This document shows, one piece after another, positions 43,492-51,652 of a DNA stretch of 64,000 nucleotides. The position numbers and the translations under genes were made by a program. Each line of letters opens with the position of its first letter. The first letter of the stretch is position 1. The stretch comes from Burkholderia stagnalis (GTDB lineage Bacteria > Pseudomonadota > Gammaproteobacteria > Burkholderiales > Burkholderiaceae), in contig NZ_CADESW010000027.1 of NCBI RefSeq assembly GCF_902830275.1, positions 39,774 through 103,773 on the forward strand, written 5' to 3'. The notes beneath the pieces are model-generated. The model worked only from the letters and a program-made list of their open reading frames with translations. It made no database searches and was not told the DNA's origin.

Positions 43492-43624
43492 GCATGCACG
43501 TGCCATATGTAAACAGCCCCTAGAATTGAACCACATCAAAACGATTCGAGGCGCGAGCGCCTCGGCTTTGCACGGGACCTGACCGACGCGCGAGCGCCAG
43601 GCCGGGCCGACTGGAGACAACACC

Positions 43625-45280
43625 ATGACGCAGATGTTCGAAGCGGGCCTCGAGCGCCGCGATGCCAACTACGTACCGCTCACGCCGATCGACTTCCTCG
43701 TGCGCTCGGCCGAGGTGTACGGCGACCGCCTGGCGATCGTGCACGGCGACGTGCGCCGCACCTGGGGCGAGACCTACACGCGTTCGAAGCAGCTGGCGAG
43801 CGCGCTCGCGCAGGCCGGCGTCGGCCGCGGCGACACGGTCGCGGCGCTGCTGCCGAACATCCCGCCGATGGTCGAGGCGCACTTCGGCGTGCCGATGGCG
43901 GGCGCCGTGCTGAACACGATCAACACGCGGCTCGACATCCCGTCGATGCTGTTCATGCTGCGCCATGGCGAAGCGAAGGTGCTGATCGTCGACACCGAGT
44001 ACGCGGACCTCGCGCAGCGCGCGGCGCTGGAGATCCCCGGGCTGCGGATCGTCAGCGTCGCCGATGCGATGCCGGCCGACCCCGCGCGCTTCGCGGGCGC
44101 GACCGACTACGAGGCGTTCGTTGCCGGCGGCGACCCCGACTACGCGTGGACGCCGCCCGCCGACGAGTGGGACGCGATCGCGCTGAACTACACGTCCGGC
44201 ACGACCGGCGACCCGAAGGGCGTGGTCTACCACCACCGCGGCGCGTACCTCGCCGCGATCAGCAACCTCCTCGAATGGGACATGCCGAAGCACGCGGTCT
44301 ACCTGTGGACGCTGCCGCTGTTCCACTGCAACGGCTGGTGCTTCCCGTGGGCGATCGCGGCGCGCGCGGGCGTGAACGTGTGCCTGCGCAAGTTCGACGC
44401 GAAGACCGTGTTCGACCTGATCCGCCGGGAGCGCATCACGCACTACTGCGGTGCGCCGATCGTGCAGAGCGCGATCGCGAACGCGCCGGCCGAATGGCGC
44501 GAAGGCATCGACCACACCGTGCACGCGATGGTCGCGGGCGCCGCGCCGGCGCCGTCCGTGATCGCGAAGATGAAGGAGATCGGCTTCGACCTGCTGCACG
44601 TGTACGGGCTGACCGAGGTCTACGGCCCGGCGACGGTCTGCGCGCAGCAGTCGCACTGGAGCGAGGTGTCCGACGACGAGCGCGCGCGGCTCAACGCGCG
44701 GCAGGGCGTGCGCTACCACCTCGAGGCGGGCGCGACGGTGCTCGACCCGGACACGATGGCGCCGGTGCCGGCCGACGGCGAGACGCTCGGCGAGATCATG
44801 TTCCGCGGCAACATCTGCATGAAGGGCTACCTGAAGAACCCGAAGGCGACCGACGACGCGTTCCATGGCGGCTGGTTCCATACGGGCGATCTCGCGGTGC
44901 TGTCGCCGGACGGCTACATCCGCATCAAGGACCGCAAGAAGGACATCATCATCTCGGGCGGCGAGAACATCTCGAGCATCGAGGTCGAGGATGCGCTGTA
45001 CCGGCATCCGGCGGTGGCGGTGGCAGCGGTGGTCGCGATGCCCGACCCGAAGTGGGGCGAGGTGCCGTGCGCGTTCGTCGAGCTGCGCGAGGGCATGGAC
45101 GCGACCGAGGAGGAGATCGTCGCGCACTGCCGGCAGCTGCTCGCGGGCTTCAAGGTGCCGAAGGCAGTGCGCTTCGGCGAGCTGCCGAAGACGTCGACCG
45201 GCAAGATCCAGAAATTCCAGCTGCGCAGCGCGGTCGGCTCGGACAAGGCGATCGATCTGGCGGGAAGCGGAAAGAAGTGA
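43625..45280 (+). CDS. acyl-CoA synthetase (AMP-forming), medium/long-chain type
   Basis: A 551-residue ANL-superfamily enzyme that activates a carboxylic acid as acyl-AMP and then acyl-CoA. The P-loop YTSGTTGDPKG is at residues 189-199, YGLTEVYGP is the A5 motif, GWFHTGDLAVLSPDGYIRIKDRKKDIIISGGENIS covers A7-A8 and the catalytic A10 lysine is in PKTSTGKIQKF. Size and motifs match AlkK-like medium-chain fatty-acyl or 3-methylmercaptopropionyl-CoA ligases (DmdB-like). Substrate cannot be fixed. The CACC before the ATG is weak as a ribosome-binding site but GGAGACAAC lies just upstream. The gene is separated from the Crp/Fnr gene by the MITE-like element. Confidence 0.92.
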   Translation: MTQMFEAGLERRDANYVPLTPIDFLVRSAEVYGDRLAIVHGDVRRTWGETYTRSKQLASALAQAGVGRGDTVAALLPNIPPMVEAHFGVPMAGAVLNTINTRLDIPSMLFMLRHGEAKVLIVDTEYADLAQRAALEIPGLRIVSVADAMPADPARFAGATDYEAFVAGGDPDYAWTPPADEWDAIALNYTSGTTGDPKGVVYHHRGAYLAAISNLLEWDMPKHAVYLWTLPLFHCNGWCFPWAIAARAGVNVCLRKFDAKTVFDLIRRERITHYCGAPIVQSAIANAPAEWREGIDHTVHAMVAGAAPAPSVIAKMKEIGFDLLHVYGLTEVYGPATVCAQQSHWSEVSDDERARLNARQGVRYHLEAGATVLDPDTMAPVPADGETLGEIMFRGNICMKGYLKNPKATDDAFHGGWFHTGDLAVLSPDGYIRIKDRKKDIIISGGENISSIEVEDALYRHPAVAVAAVVAMPDPKWGEVPCAFVELREGMDATEEEIVAHCRQLLAGFKVPKAVRFGELPKTSTGKIQKFQLRSAVGSDKAIDLAGSGKK

Positions 45281-45304
45281 CCGTCCGCGGTGTGGCGCGT
45301 GCGC

Positions 45305-45748
45305 TCAATGCGGCACGAGCCACACGATCGCCAGGTAGCGGCCGACCTTCGCGAGCGTGACGATCGCGAGAAAGCGCGGCAGCGGCTCGCGCATCACGCC
45401 GGCGATCATCGTCAGCGGATCGCCGATCACCGGCGCCCAGCTCAGCAGCAGCGACCAGTGGCCGTAGCGCGCATACCAGCGCCCGGCGCGCGCGAGTGCC
45501 GCCGGCTTCACCGGAAACCAGCGGCGCTCGCGGAAATGCTCGATCCCGCGGCCGAGAGCCCAGTTGATCGTCGAGCCGGCGACGTTGCCGATGCTCGCGA
45601 CGAGCACGAGCGCCCACGCCGGCTCGCGGCCGGCGATCAGCAGGCCGGCGAGCACGGCTTCGGACTGGAGCGGGAACAGGGTCGCGGCCACCAGCGACAC
45701 GGCGAACAAGCCGCCGTAGGTGGCAAATTCGGCAAGCAATTCGGACAT
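45305..45748 (-). CDS. YqaA-family (DedA/SNARE-associated) inner-membrane protein
   Basis: A 147-residue small membrane protein related to the DedA superfamily. It has three or four hydrophobic segments (GGLFAVSLVAATLFPLQSEAV, ALVLVASIGNVAGSTINWALG, then LLLSWAPVIGDPLTMIAGVM) and the conserved glycine- and proline-rich family motif near APVIGDP. YqaA proteins are uncharacterised membrane proteins thought to act in membrane homeostasis. It converges on the acyl-CoA synthetase gene and stands alone. Confidence 0.88.
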   Translation of the reverse strand: MSELLAEFATYGGLFAVSLVAATLFPLQSEAVLAGLLIAGREPAWALVLVASIGNVAGSTINWALGRGIEHFRERRWFPVKPAALARAGRWYARYGHWSLLLSWAPVIGDPLTMIAGVMREPLPRFLAIVTLAKVGRYLAIVWLVPH

Positions 45749-45806
45749 CGCGCGATTGTACCGGCCGCGCGGCGGCCGGCTTGCGTCAAGCGTGGGCGGC
45801 GCGCCG

Positions 45807-47786
45807 CTATTCGCCGCGGCCGAGCTTGAACACGCTGACGGCTTCGGCGAGTTCGGCCGCCTGGTCGCGCAGCGTGACGGCCGCGTGTTCGGCCTGCGCG
45901 ATCAGCGCCGCGTTCTGCTGCGTCGCCTCGCCGATCTGCGTGACCGCGAGGTTCACCTGCTCGATGCCGGACGACTGCTCGCGCGACGCCGTGCTGATTT
46001 CGGCGATGATGGTGCGCACCTGGTCGACGCGCGTGACGATGTCGCGCATCGTGCCGTGCGCGGCCTCGGCGATCCGGTAACCCTGCTCGACGGTCGTCGC
46101 CGATTCGCTGCTCAGCGCCTCGATTTCCTTGACCGCCGCCGCGCTGCGCTGCGCGAGCGCGCGCACTTCGGCGGCGACCACCGCGAAGCCCTTGCCGTGC
46201 TCGCCCGCGCGCGCGGCCTCGACGGCCGCGTTCAGCGCGAGGATGTTGGTCTGGAACGCGATGCCTTCGATCACCCCCGTGATCTCGGCGATCTTGCGCG
46301 TCGCGCGCTCGATCTCGCCCATCGTCGCGACCACCCGCTGCACGGCTTCACCGCCGCCCGTCGCGGCGTCGGACGCGCCCGCGACCAGCGCGTTCGCCTG
46401 CGCCGCATGCTCGGCGTTCTGCTGCACGGCGGCGGTGATTTCCTCCATGCTCGCGGCCGTCTGCTCGACGCTGCTCGCCTGCGTCGCGATGCGGGCGGCG
46501 ATGTCGCCGCTGCCGGCCGCGATCTCGACGGTGCCTTGCGCCATCTCGGCGGAGCCGCGCCGCACCTGCGCGACGATCCGCGCGAGGCCGTCGCCGATGC
46601 CGTCGACGGCCTGCACGAGGCGGCCGATCTCGTCGGCGCCGCGCGGCGCGTGGCCGTCGTCGCGGATGCGCGCGCTCAGGTCGCCGGCGGCGAAGCGCTC
46701 GGACGCCCGCGCGGCCGCTTCGAGCGGCCGGCTCACGACGCGCCGCACCACGACCACGAACACCGCGGCGAACGCGAGCACGAGCACGGCGGCGATCAGC
46801 AGGAAGCGGTTGCGGGTGGCGCGCATGTCGGCCAGCATCTCGTCGTCGATCGCGATGCCGCCCACCAGCCACTGCCACTGCGGGATCGTCGAGAACGACA
46901 CGAATTTCGCGCTCGGGCCGCGATCCTGCGCGGCCGGGTCGGTCGACGTGTACGCGAGCTGGCCGCGGCCCGCCGCGAGCATCTGCGCGTAGGGCGCCGC
47001 GTCGCCGTCGGCGCGCTTGCCGGCCGCGTCCGGATGGACGACGAAGGTGCCGCGCGCGGGGCCCGGCGACGCGTCGATCACGAAGTAGTAGCCATGCTCG
47101 CCGATCTTCAGCTCGCGGATGCCGGCCTCGACGAGGCTGATCTCGCTGCCGACGTCGAGGCCGACGAACAGCGCGCCGATCACGCGGCCGCTTGCATCGG
47201 TGACGGGTTTGTATTCGGTGATGAACGGCTTGCCGAACAGCTTCGCGAGGCCCGTGTAGCTGCGGCCCGCGATCAGCGGCGCATACGCGGGGCTCGCGCG
47301 GTCGAGGCGCGTGCCGATCGCGCGCGCGCCGTCCTGCTTCTTCAGCGACGTGGTGATGCGCACGAAGTCGTCGCCGTCGCGCGCGAAGATCGTCGCGATC
47401 GCGCCGCTCTTGTGCAGGAACTGGTCGGGAATCGAGAAGTCGAGATCGAGCGGCTTGCCGCCCGCGGACAGCGTCGGCGCCATGACGCCGCCGCCGAGGT
47501 CGAAGGTGCGTGCCGGGTCGAGCGCGAAATCGGCCGGCAGGAAACTCGCGAACAGCGTCATCGCGCGGTTCGCTTCGGCCGACAGCGCCTTGTCGAACAG
47601 CTCGATCATCGCGCCGATCGAGCGTTCCTTTTCCGCGATGCGCGCATGCGCCTGGTCGGCGATCTGCTCGCCGGCGAGATGGGCGAGGGTCCACGCGAAG
47701 GCGGCGAACAGCAGTGCGACTGTCGCACACGACAATGCAGCCAGACGAGCGCCAACGCTCACCCGGCCCAGGGGAATCAAGCTCAT
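45807..47786 (-). CDS. methyl-accepting chemotaxis protein with Cache-type sensor
   Basis: A 659-residue chemoreceptor. TM1 is near residues 12-32, the periplasmic part (about 35-325) looks like a Cache3-Cache2 fusion (IGALFVGLDVGSE and YYFVIDASPGPARGTFVVHPD), TM2 is near 333-353 and a HAMP domain follows. The signalling domain has the highly conserved hairpin tip EGIAFQTNILALNAAVEAARAG. The C-terminal region lacks an obvious pentapeptide for CheR docking. It should sense a small periplasmic ligand and feed the chemotaxis kinase. Flanking genes give no hint of the ligand. Confidence 0.93.
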   Translation of the reverse strand: MSLIPLGRVSVGARLAALSCATVALLFAAFAWTLAHLAGEQIADQAHARIAEKERSIGAMIELFDKALSAEANRAMTLFASFLPADFALDPARTFDLGGGVMAPTLSAGGKPLDLDFSIPDQFLHKSGAIATIFARDGDDFVRITTSLKKQDGARAIGTRLDRASPAYAPLIAGRSYTGLAKLFGKPFITEYKPVTDASGRVIGALFVGLDVGSEISLVEAGIRELKIGEHGYYFVIDASPGPARGTFVVHPDAAGKRADGDAAPYAQMLAAGRGQLAYTSTDPAAQDRGPSAKFVSFSTIPQWQWLVGGIAIDDEMLADMRATRNRFLLIAAVLVLAFAAVFVVVVRRVVSRPLEAAARASERFAAGDLSARIRDDGHAPRGADEIGRLVQAVDGIGDGLARIVAQVRRGSAEMAQGTVEIAAGSGDIAARIATQASSVEQTAASMEEITAAVQQNAEHAAQANALVAGASDAATGGGEAVQRVVATMGEIERATRKIAEITGVIEGIAFQTNILALNAAVEAARAGEHGKGFAVVAAEVRALAQRSAAAVKEIEALSSESATTVEQGYRIAEAAHGTMRDIVTRVDQVRTIIAEISTASREQSSGIEQVNLAVTQIGEATQQNAALIAQAEHAAVTLRDQAAELAEAVSVFKLGRGE

Positions 47787-47940
47787 AAAACTTCCTGCGT
47801 GGGGACGGAGAGGAGGCGGAACGCACGCGTCACCGCAATTTCGTCACAGGAATAACGGCAGCGCGCGGGCGTTCTTTAGTGCGATCGACTTCGATATGTC
47901 GTGCGAAGGGGTTTGGGGCGAGGGCGGCGCGCGGGGCGGT

Positions 47941-48579
47941 TCAGTTCCAGCCGACCATGATCGCGCCCATCCCGACCAGCAGGCCGCCCGTCACACGGTT
48001 CATCGCGCGCATCCGCGCGGGCCGCTGCATCGCGCGGCTCAGCCGGTGCGAGAACAGCGCCATCGACGCGACGCCGCCCGCGAACAGCAGCGCGAACGTC
48101 GCGGCGAGCAGCAGGTACTGGAGGTTCAGGCTCCATTCGGCGTTCGCGCTGATGAATTGCGGAAAGAACGACGGGAAGAACAGCAGCGTCTTCGGATTCA
48201 GGCCCGAGGTCGCGACGCCGCGCCAGAACAGTTCGCGCCCGGCGCCGGATGCGGGCTGCGCGATATCGGACGAGGCGGCCGGCGTCTGCGCCGGCGCGCG
48301 GTTGAGCCATTGCCTGCAGCCGAGCCAGACCAGGTACGCGGCGCCGGTCCAGCGCAGCACGGTGAGCGCGCGCTCGTCGATATGCACGAGCGAATTCAGG
48401 CACAGCGCGGTCAGCGCAAGCTGCAGCAGCACGGCGAGCGTGCCGCCCCACACGCAGGGCAGCGCGCGCCGCCAGCCGGCGCGCAGCGCGTGGTTCATCG
48501 TGAGCAGGTTGACGGGGCCGGGGGCGTAGACGAGAACGATGGAAGCGGCGAGAAACGACAGGTAAAGCCGGAACGACAT
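47941..48579 (-). CDS. LysE-family amino-acid exporter
   Basis: A 212-residue LysE/RhtB exporter with the family start FLAASIVLVYAPGPVNLLTM, the loop ATSGLNPKTLLFFPSFFPQF and six hydrophobic segments. It is divergent from an Lrp/AsnC regulator with 284 bases between the starts, the classic arrangement for a LysE exporter induced by its amino-acid substrate through the regulator. The exported amino acid is unknown. Confidence 0.92.
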   Translation of the reverse strand: MSFRLYLSFLAASIVLVYAPGPVNLLTMNHALRAGWRRALPCVWGGTLAVLLQLALTALCLNSLVHIDERALTVLRWTGAAYLVWLGCRQWLNRAPAQTPAASSDIAQPASGAGRELFWRGVATSGLNPKTLLFFPSFFPQFISANAEWSLNLQYLLLAATFALLFAGGVASMALFSHRLSRAMQRPARMRAMNRVTGGLLVGMGAIMVGWN

Positions 48580-48863
48580 GACGGAAAGCGCGGTAAGGGA
48601 GGCGGGCGCCAGCGCCGCGCACGGTGGGGTGGGTGCGCGGAAGGCGGTCTTCGAATGCCCGGGTGCCCGGCAGCGCAACTCGTGATTGCGCGCGTGCGCT
48701 CCATTGCGAAGGGGTTGTCGCGGGGAGCGTGCCGGGCCACAGGCATGGAGAAAATGTATCAGGCCCTCAACTTAAAAGGCTTCCTGTTTTCCAGCGAAAC
48801 GGGTCTGAATCAGGAATGTCGTTCAGCTAGAATGCGCATTTTCAGTAGAAGATTCTTCCTGCC

Positions 48864-49346
48864 ATGGCTACCCGCGAACGCACCCCGAAAACCCTCGACA
48901 ACCAGGACCGCAAAATCCTTGGTGCGCTGCAGAAAAATGCGCGCCTGTCGAATGCCGAACTGGCCGAGCAGATCGGCATGTCGACCACCGCCTGCTGGAA
49001 CCGCACGCGGCAACTCGAACTCGACGGCTACATCGATGGCTATGTCGCGCTGATCAACCAGCGCATGCTCGGCTACGCGGACATCGTGATTCTCGAAGTG
49101 ACGCTCGATCGCCATGAGGACGATGCGCTGGCCCGCTTCGGCGCGGAACTCGCGGCGCTGCCCGAGGTGCTCGAGGCGTATCTCGTGTCGGGGGATTACG
49201 ACTACTGGATCAAGGTCGCGGTGGACGGCACGGCCGGGTATGAACGGTTTTTGCGCGAGAAGCTGTACAAGATCTCGAGCATCCGTCACAGCCGGTCGAT
49301 GTTCGCGTTGCGCTGCATGAAGGACGTGCCTTCGATACAGGTGTGA
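48864..49346 (+). CDS. Lrp/AsnC-family transcriptional regulator
   Basis: A 160-residue feast/famine regulator. The N-terminal helix-turn-helix (LSNAELAEQIGMSTTACWNRTRQLE, residues 28-52) is followed by the RAM ligand-binding domain (VLEAYLVSGDYDYWIKVAV). The residue pattern SGDYDY is the conserved ligand-loop of the family. It is divergent from a LysE exporter and most likely activates it in response to an amino acid. A TAGAAT at 48828-48833 may be its -10 element. Confidence 0.93.
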   Translation: MATRERTPKTLDNQDRKILGALQKNARLSNAELAEQIGMSTTACWNRTRQLELDGYIDGYVALINQRMLGYADIVILEVTLDRHEDDALARFGAELAALPEVLEAYLVSGDYDYWIKVAVDGTAGYERFLREKLYKISSIRHSRSMFALRCMKDVPSIQV

Positions 49347-49445
49347 ACGTGCGGGGGAATGGGTGGCCGCGCGAGGCGCGCAGCGCAGGCGGGCGGAAAG
49401 ACCAGGCCGGCGATCGGGCCGCCGGCCGGCGTCGTGTCGTTCCGT

Positions 49446-49589
49446 TCAGCGCGGCAGGCGTGCGTGGGCCTCGGCGATGATCGCGCAGTTCTCGAGGTGC
49501 AGTGCCCATGCTTCTGCGAGCAGCGCGCCCATGCGCGTGAGCCAGCCAGCGGATGCGTTGGAACGATTGGAGACGGTGGACGTTTGCAT
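49446..49589 (-). CDS. small protein of 47 residues, unknown function
   Basis: An open frame from ATG 49589 to TGA 49446 encodes 47 residues starting MQTSTVSNRSNASAGWLTRM and ending AEAHARLPR. The middle (MGALLAEAWALHLENCAI) would form an amphipathic helix rich in Ala and Leu. A perfect 6-bp-arm palindrome lies 26 bases upstream, and GGGG precedes the ATG by about 8 bases. No family is recognised. It could be missed by gene finders because of its length. The frame also stands out for having protein-like composition in a gap of nearly 500 bases. Confidence 0.45.
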   Translation of the reverse strand: MQTSTVSNRSNASAGWLTRMGALLAEAWALHLENCAIIAEAHARLPR

Positions 49590-49614
49590 GACGTTGCCCC
49601 ATTCAGGTGGCGAG

Positions 49615-49630
49615 TTAGGGATAACCCTAA
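49615..49630. promoter_or_regulatory. palindrome upstream of the small 47-residue gene
   Basis: TTAGGG-ATAA-CCCTAA, perfect 6-bp arms. TATCAT, read on the minus strand at 49635-49630, abuts it and could be a -10 element for the small gene. Confidence 0.5.
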
Positions 49631-49742
49631 TGATAGAGAAGCGTCACCGTCTTGTGAAATGCCATTTTGTAATATGGTAATTACTGGGCGATTTTGTTGC
49701 CGCGGCGCAACATGTCGGCGTCAGTTTGACGCGCGAACGCGA

Positions 49743-49768
49743 CGAGACCGTGACGAAGCACGGTCTCG
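49743..49768. repeat. inverted repeat, 10-bp perfect arms
   Basis: CGAGACCGTG (49743-49752) and CACGGTCTCG (49759-49768) with an ACGAAG loop, 60 bases after the IclR-type gene stop. There is no T-run after it on the minus strand. It may still act as a 3' stabilising hairpin. Confidence 0.5.
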
Positions 49769-49827
49769 CACCCGGAAAAATCAACTGAACGGAATGGGCC
49801 GCCGGCGAGCGCAGGGGGCGGCGGCCG

Positions 49828-51501
49828 TCACTGCCCGCCGAGCCACCCGAAGCGCCACGACAGCCGCCGCGTCGCGGCGAGCAGCGCCTGCGCGAGGTCG
49901 CTGTCGGGCCCGCGCGGAAAGCCGCGCGACGCGCCGATGATCGCGATCACGAGCCGGATGCTGCCGGTGTGATCGAACACGGGCGCGGCGACCGTCGCAA
50001 TGCCGGGCACCGGCGCGTCGAACGCGAAGTCGAGCCCGTCCGCGCGAATCCGCGCGAGCTGCGCGCGGAACCCATCGTCGGCGTGCACCGCGCGCCCCGC
50101 GAGGCGCACGGGCTCGTCGGCGAGCAGGTCGGCCAGCACGTCGTCGGGCACGCAGGCCGCGAACGTGCGGCCGATTGCCGTGTTGACCAGTGACATCACC
50201 GTGCCGATTCGCAGGCTCACATGCTGCGGCCGTGCCGATTCCTCGAAGCGGATCACGGTCGGCCCGAGCGGCCCGAGCGTTGCCGTCGCGACGCTCATGT
50301 CGGTCGCCTCGGCGAGCGCGACGATCTCGGCTTCGGCGTCGCGCGCTGGCGACACGCGCTGCATCGCGATCAGGCCGAGCGCCTGGCTGAGCGGGCCGGC
50401 GCCGAAGCAGCCAGTGTCGTCGCGGCTCAGCAGGCCGATCTTCAGCAGGCTCACGAGATGCGGAAATGCCTTCGCGGCCGGCATTCCGGCCGCCGTCGCG
50501 AGATCGCGCAGCGGCAGCGCGCGGCCCGCCGATACGAGCGCGAGCAGCAGATCGCCGGTGCTGTCGAGTGCGTTGATGCCGCGTTGCGCCTTCGCGTCGC
50601 CGGCCAGCGCGGGCGGCATGTGCAACGCCGCCGTGACCGGCGCGGGCGGCAGCGCGCCGTCTTCCGCGCCGAGCGCCGCGGTTGCCTGCCGCGCCGCGTC
50701 GAGCAAGGCGGTCGCGATCGGGCCGTCCCAGGTCACGTCGATCGATCCCGTGGAACCGATCACTGTCAACGCGAGCTGCAGGCGACCGTCGGCGTCGAGC
50801 ACAGGCACGCACATCGCGCTGACGCCGGGGCTCGGCAAATCGACGCTGCGCTCGATGCCGCGCGAGCGGATCGCGTCGATTTCAGCTTGCCGCGCCGCGG
50901 CGTCCGGGGCCGGCCGCGTGCCGTCGGCGCCCGCGAGCGCATCGCCCGCACCGGCCTGGCTGGCCGCCATCGCGGCAAGCTGCGCGGGATCGCCGAACGC
51001 GCGGAACACGCGGCCAGTCGCCGTCGTATCGAGCGACATCACCGAGCCGACGTGCAGGTTCACGTGCAGCGGATAGCCGCCATGCTCGATGCGCACGATC
51101 GTCGGCCCCGTTGCGCCCGGCACCGACAGCGCGACGCTGTGCCCGACGCCTTCCGCGAGCCGCGCTGCGTGCGGCAGCGCGGCCCGGTAGGCCGGCTGCC
51201 GCTCGATCGACATCAGGCCGAGCCGCAGCGACAGCGGCCCCGGCTCGTAATTGCCGGTGATCGCGTCGCGCTTCACGAGCGCGAGGCGCGTGAGGCTCAC
51301 GAGATACGTATGCGCCTGCGCGCTCGACAGCTCCGCGGCCGCCGCCAGCTCGGACAGCCCGAGCGGCTTGCGCCGCCGCGCGAGCGCGTCGAGCAGCCGG
51401 CCGCCCACCTCGACGCTCTGGATGCCGCGCTGCGCCTTCTGCGGCGCGTCATCCGCGCGATCTTCGTCGTTCTGCACTGCATTCACCTGAATTCGAAACA
51501 T
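49828..51501 (-). CDS. tandem-duplicated IclR-family transcriptional regulator
   Basis: A 557-residue protein made of two complete IclR units; an ordinary IclR protein has about 260 residues. Unit 1 covers residues 24-275 with a winged helix (LSELAAAAELSSAQAHTYLVSL) and a GAF-like effector domain. Unit 2 covers 304-557, again with a winged helix (LRDLATAAGMPAAKAFPHLVSL) and an effector domain. The two are diverged but align throughout, including the KAQRGI start and the GPLS-LGLI segment. It is divergent from the MBL-fold hydrolase with 151 bases between, where a palindromic site occurs. The ATG at 51501 was chosen because earlier starts add unconserved residues. Confidence 0.9.
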   Translation of the reverse strand: MFRIQVNAVQNDEDRADDAPQKAQRGIQSVEVGGRLLDALARRRKPLGLSELAAAAELSSAQAHTYLVSLTRLALVKRDAITGNYEPGPLSLRLGLMSIERQPAYRAALPHAARLAEGVGHSVALSVPGATGPTIVRIEHGGYPLHVNLHVGSVMSLDTTATGRVFRAFGDPAQLAAMAASQAGAGDALAGADGTRPAPDAAARQAEIDAIRSRGIERSVDLPSPGVSAMCVPVLDADGRLQLALTVIGSTGSIDVTWDGPIATALLDAARQATAALGAEDGALPPAPVTAALHMPPALAGDAKAQRGINALDSTGDLLLALVSAGRALPLRDLATAAGMPAAKAFPHLVSLLKIGLLSRDDTGCFGAGPLSQALGLIAMQRVSPARDAEAEIVALAEATDMSVATATLGPLGPTVIRFEESARPQHVSLRIGTVMSLVNTAIGRTFAACVPDDVLADLLADEPVRLAGRAVHADDGFRAQLARIRADGLDFAFDAPVPGIATVAAPVFDHTGSIRLVIAIIGASRGFPRGPDSDLAQALLAATRRLSWRFGWLGGQ

Positions 51502-51571
51502 CCCGCATGGTATCCGACGCCATTTATCGGGCCGCCCCGCACGTTTACCCGTATTCAACAATAGCAAGCAG

Positions 51572-51588
51572 ATTTGTCATTGACAAAT
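51572..51588. promoter_or_regulatory. candidate operator of the tandem IclR regulator
   Basis: ATTTGTC (51572-51578) and GACAAAT (51582-51588) form a perfect inverted repeat around ATT in the divergent gap. TTGACA (51580-51585) overlaps it and could be the -35 element of the hydrolase operon. Confidence 0.6.
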
Positions 51589-51652
51589 AATCCGGGCGAG
51601 ACGATGATCCGCTCAACCCCTCAACACATGGCTCGCAGCCACGGAACGCAAC

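Larger units (their letters stand above)
43276..43520. mobile_element. MITE-like non-autonomous element with 30-bp terminal inverted repeats
   Basis: The ends 43276-43305 and 43491-43520 are inverted copies of each other with 28 of 30 positions matching. CTAG borders the element on both sides (43273-43276 and 43520-43523), consistent with a short target duplication (CTAG or TA). The interior holds two further perfect inverted repeats: 43305-43328 with 43344-43367 (24 bp) and 43392-43407 with 43476-43491 (16 bp). No transposase frame exists. The size, terminal repeats, target and structure fit a MITE, perhaps mobilised by an IS5-family (IS427-type) or IS630-like transposase. The family link is inference. 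Confidence 0.75.

Noticed and set aside
43284..43582. Short ORFs inside the MITE-like element
   Set aside because: They are produced by the GC-rich inverted repeats, lack ribosome-binding sites and do not resemble a transposase.
45720..47855. 711-residue open frame on the + strand opposite the chemoreceptor
   Set aside because: Antisense shadow rich in Arg, Ala and Asp without any domain; the minus strand encodes a complete chemoreceptor.
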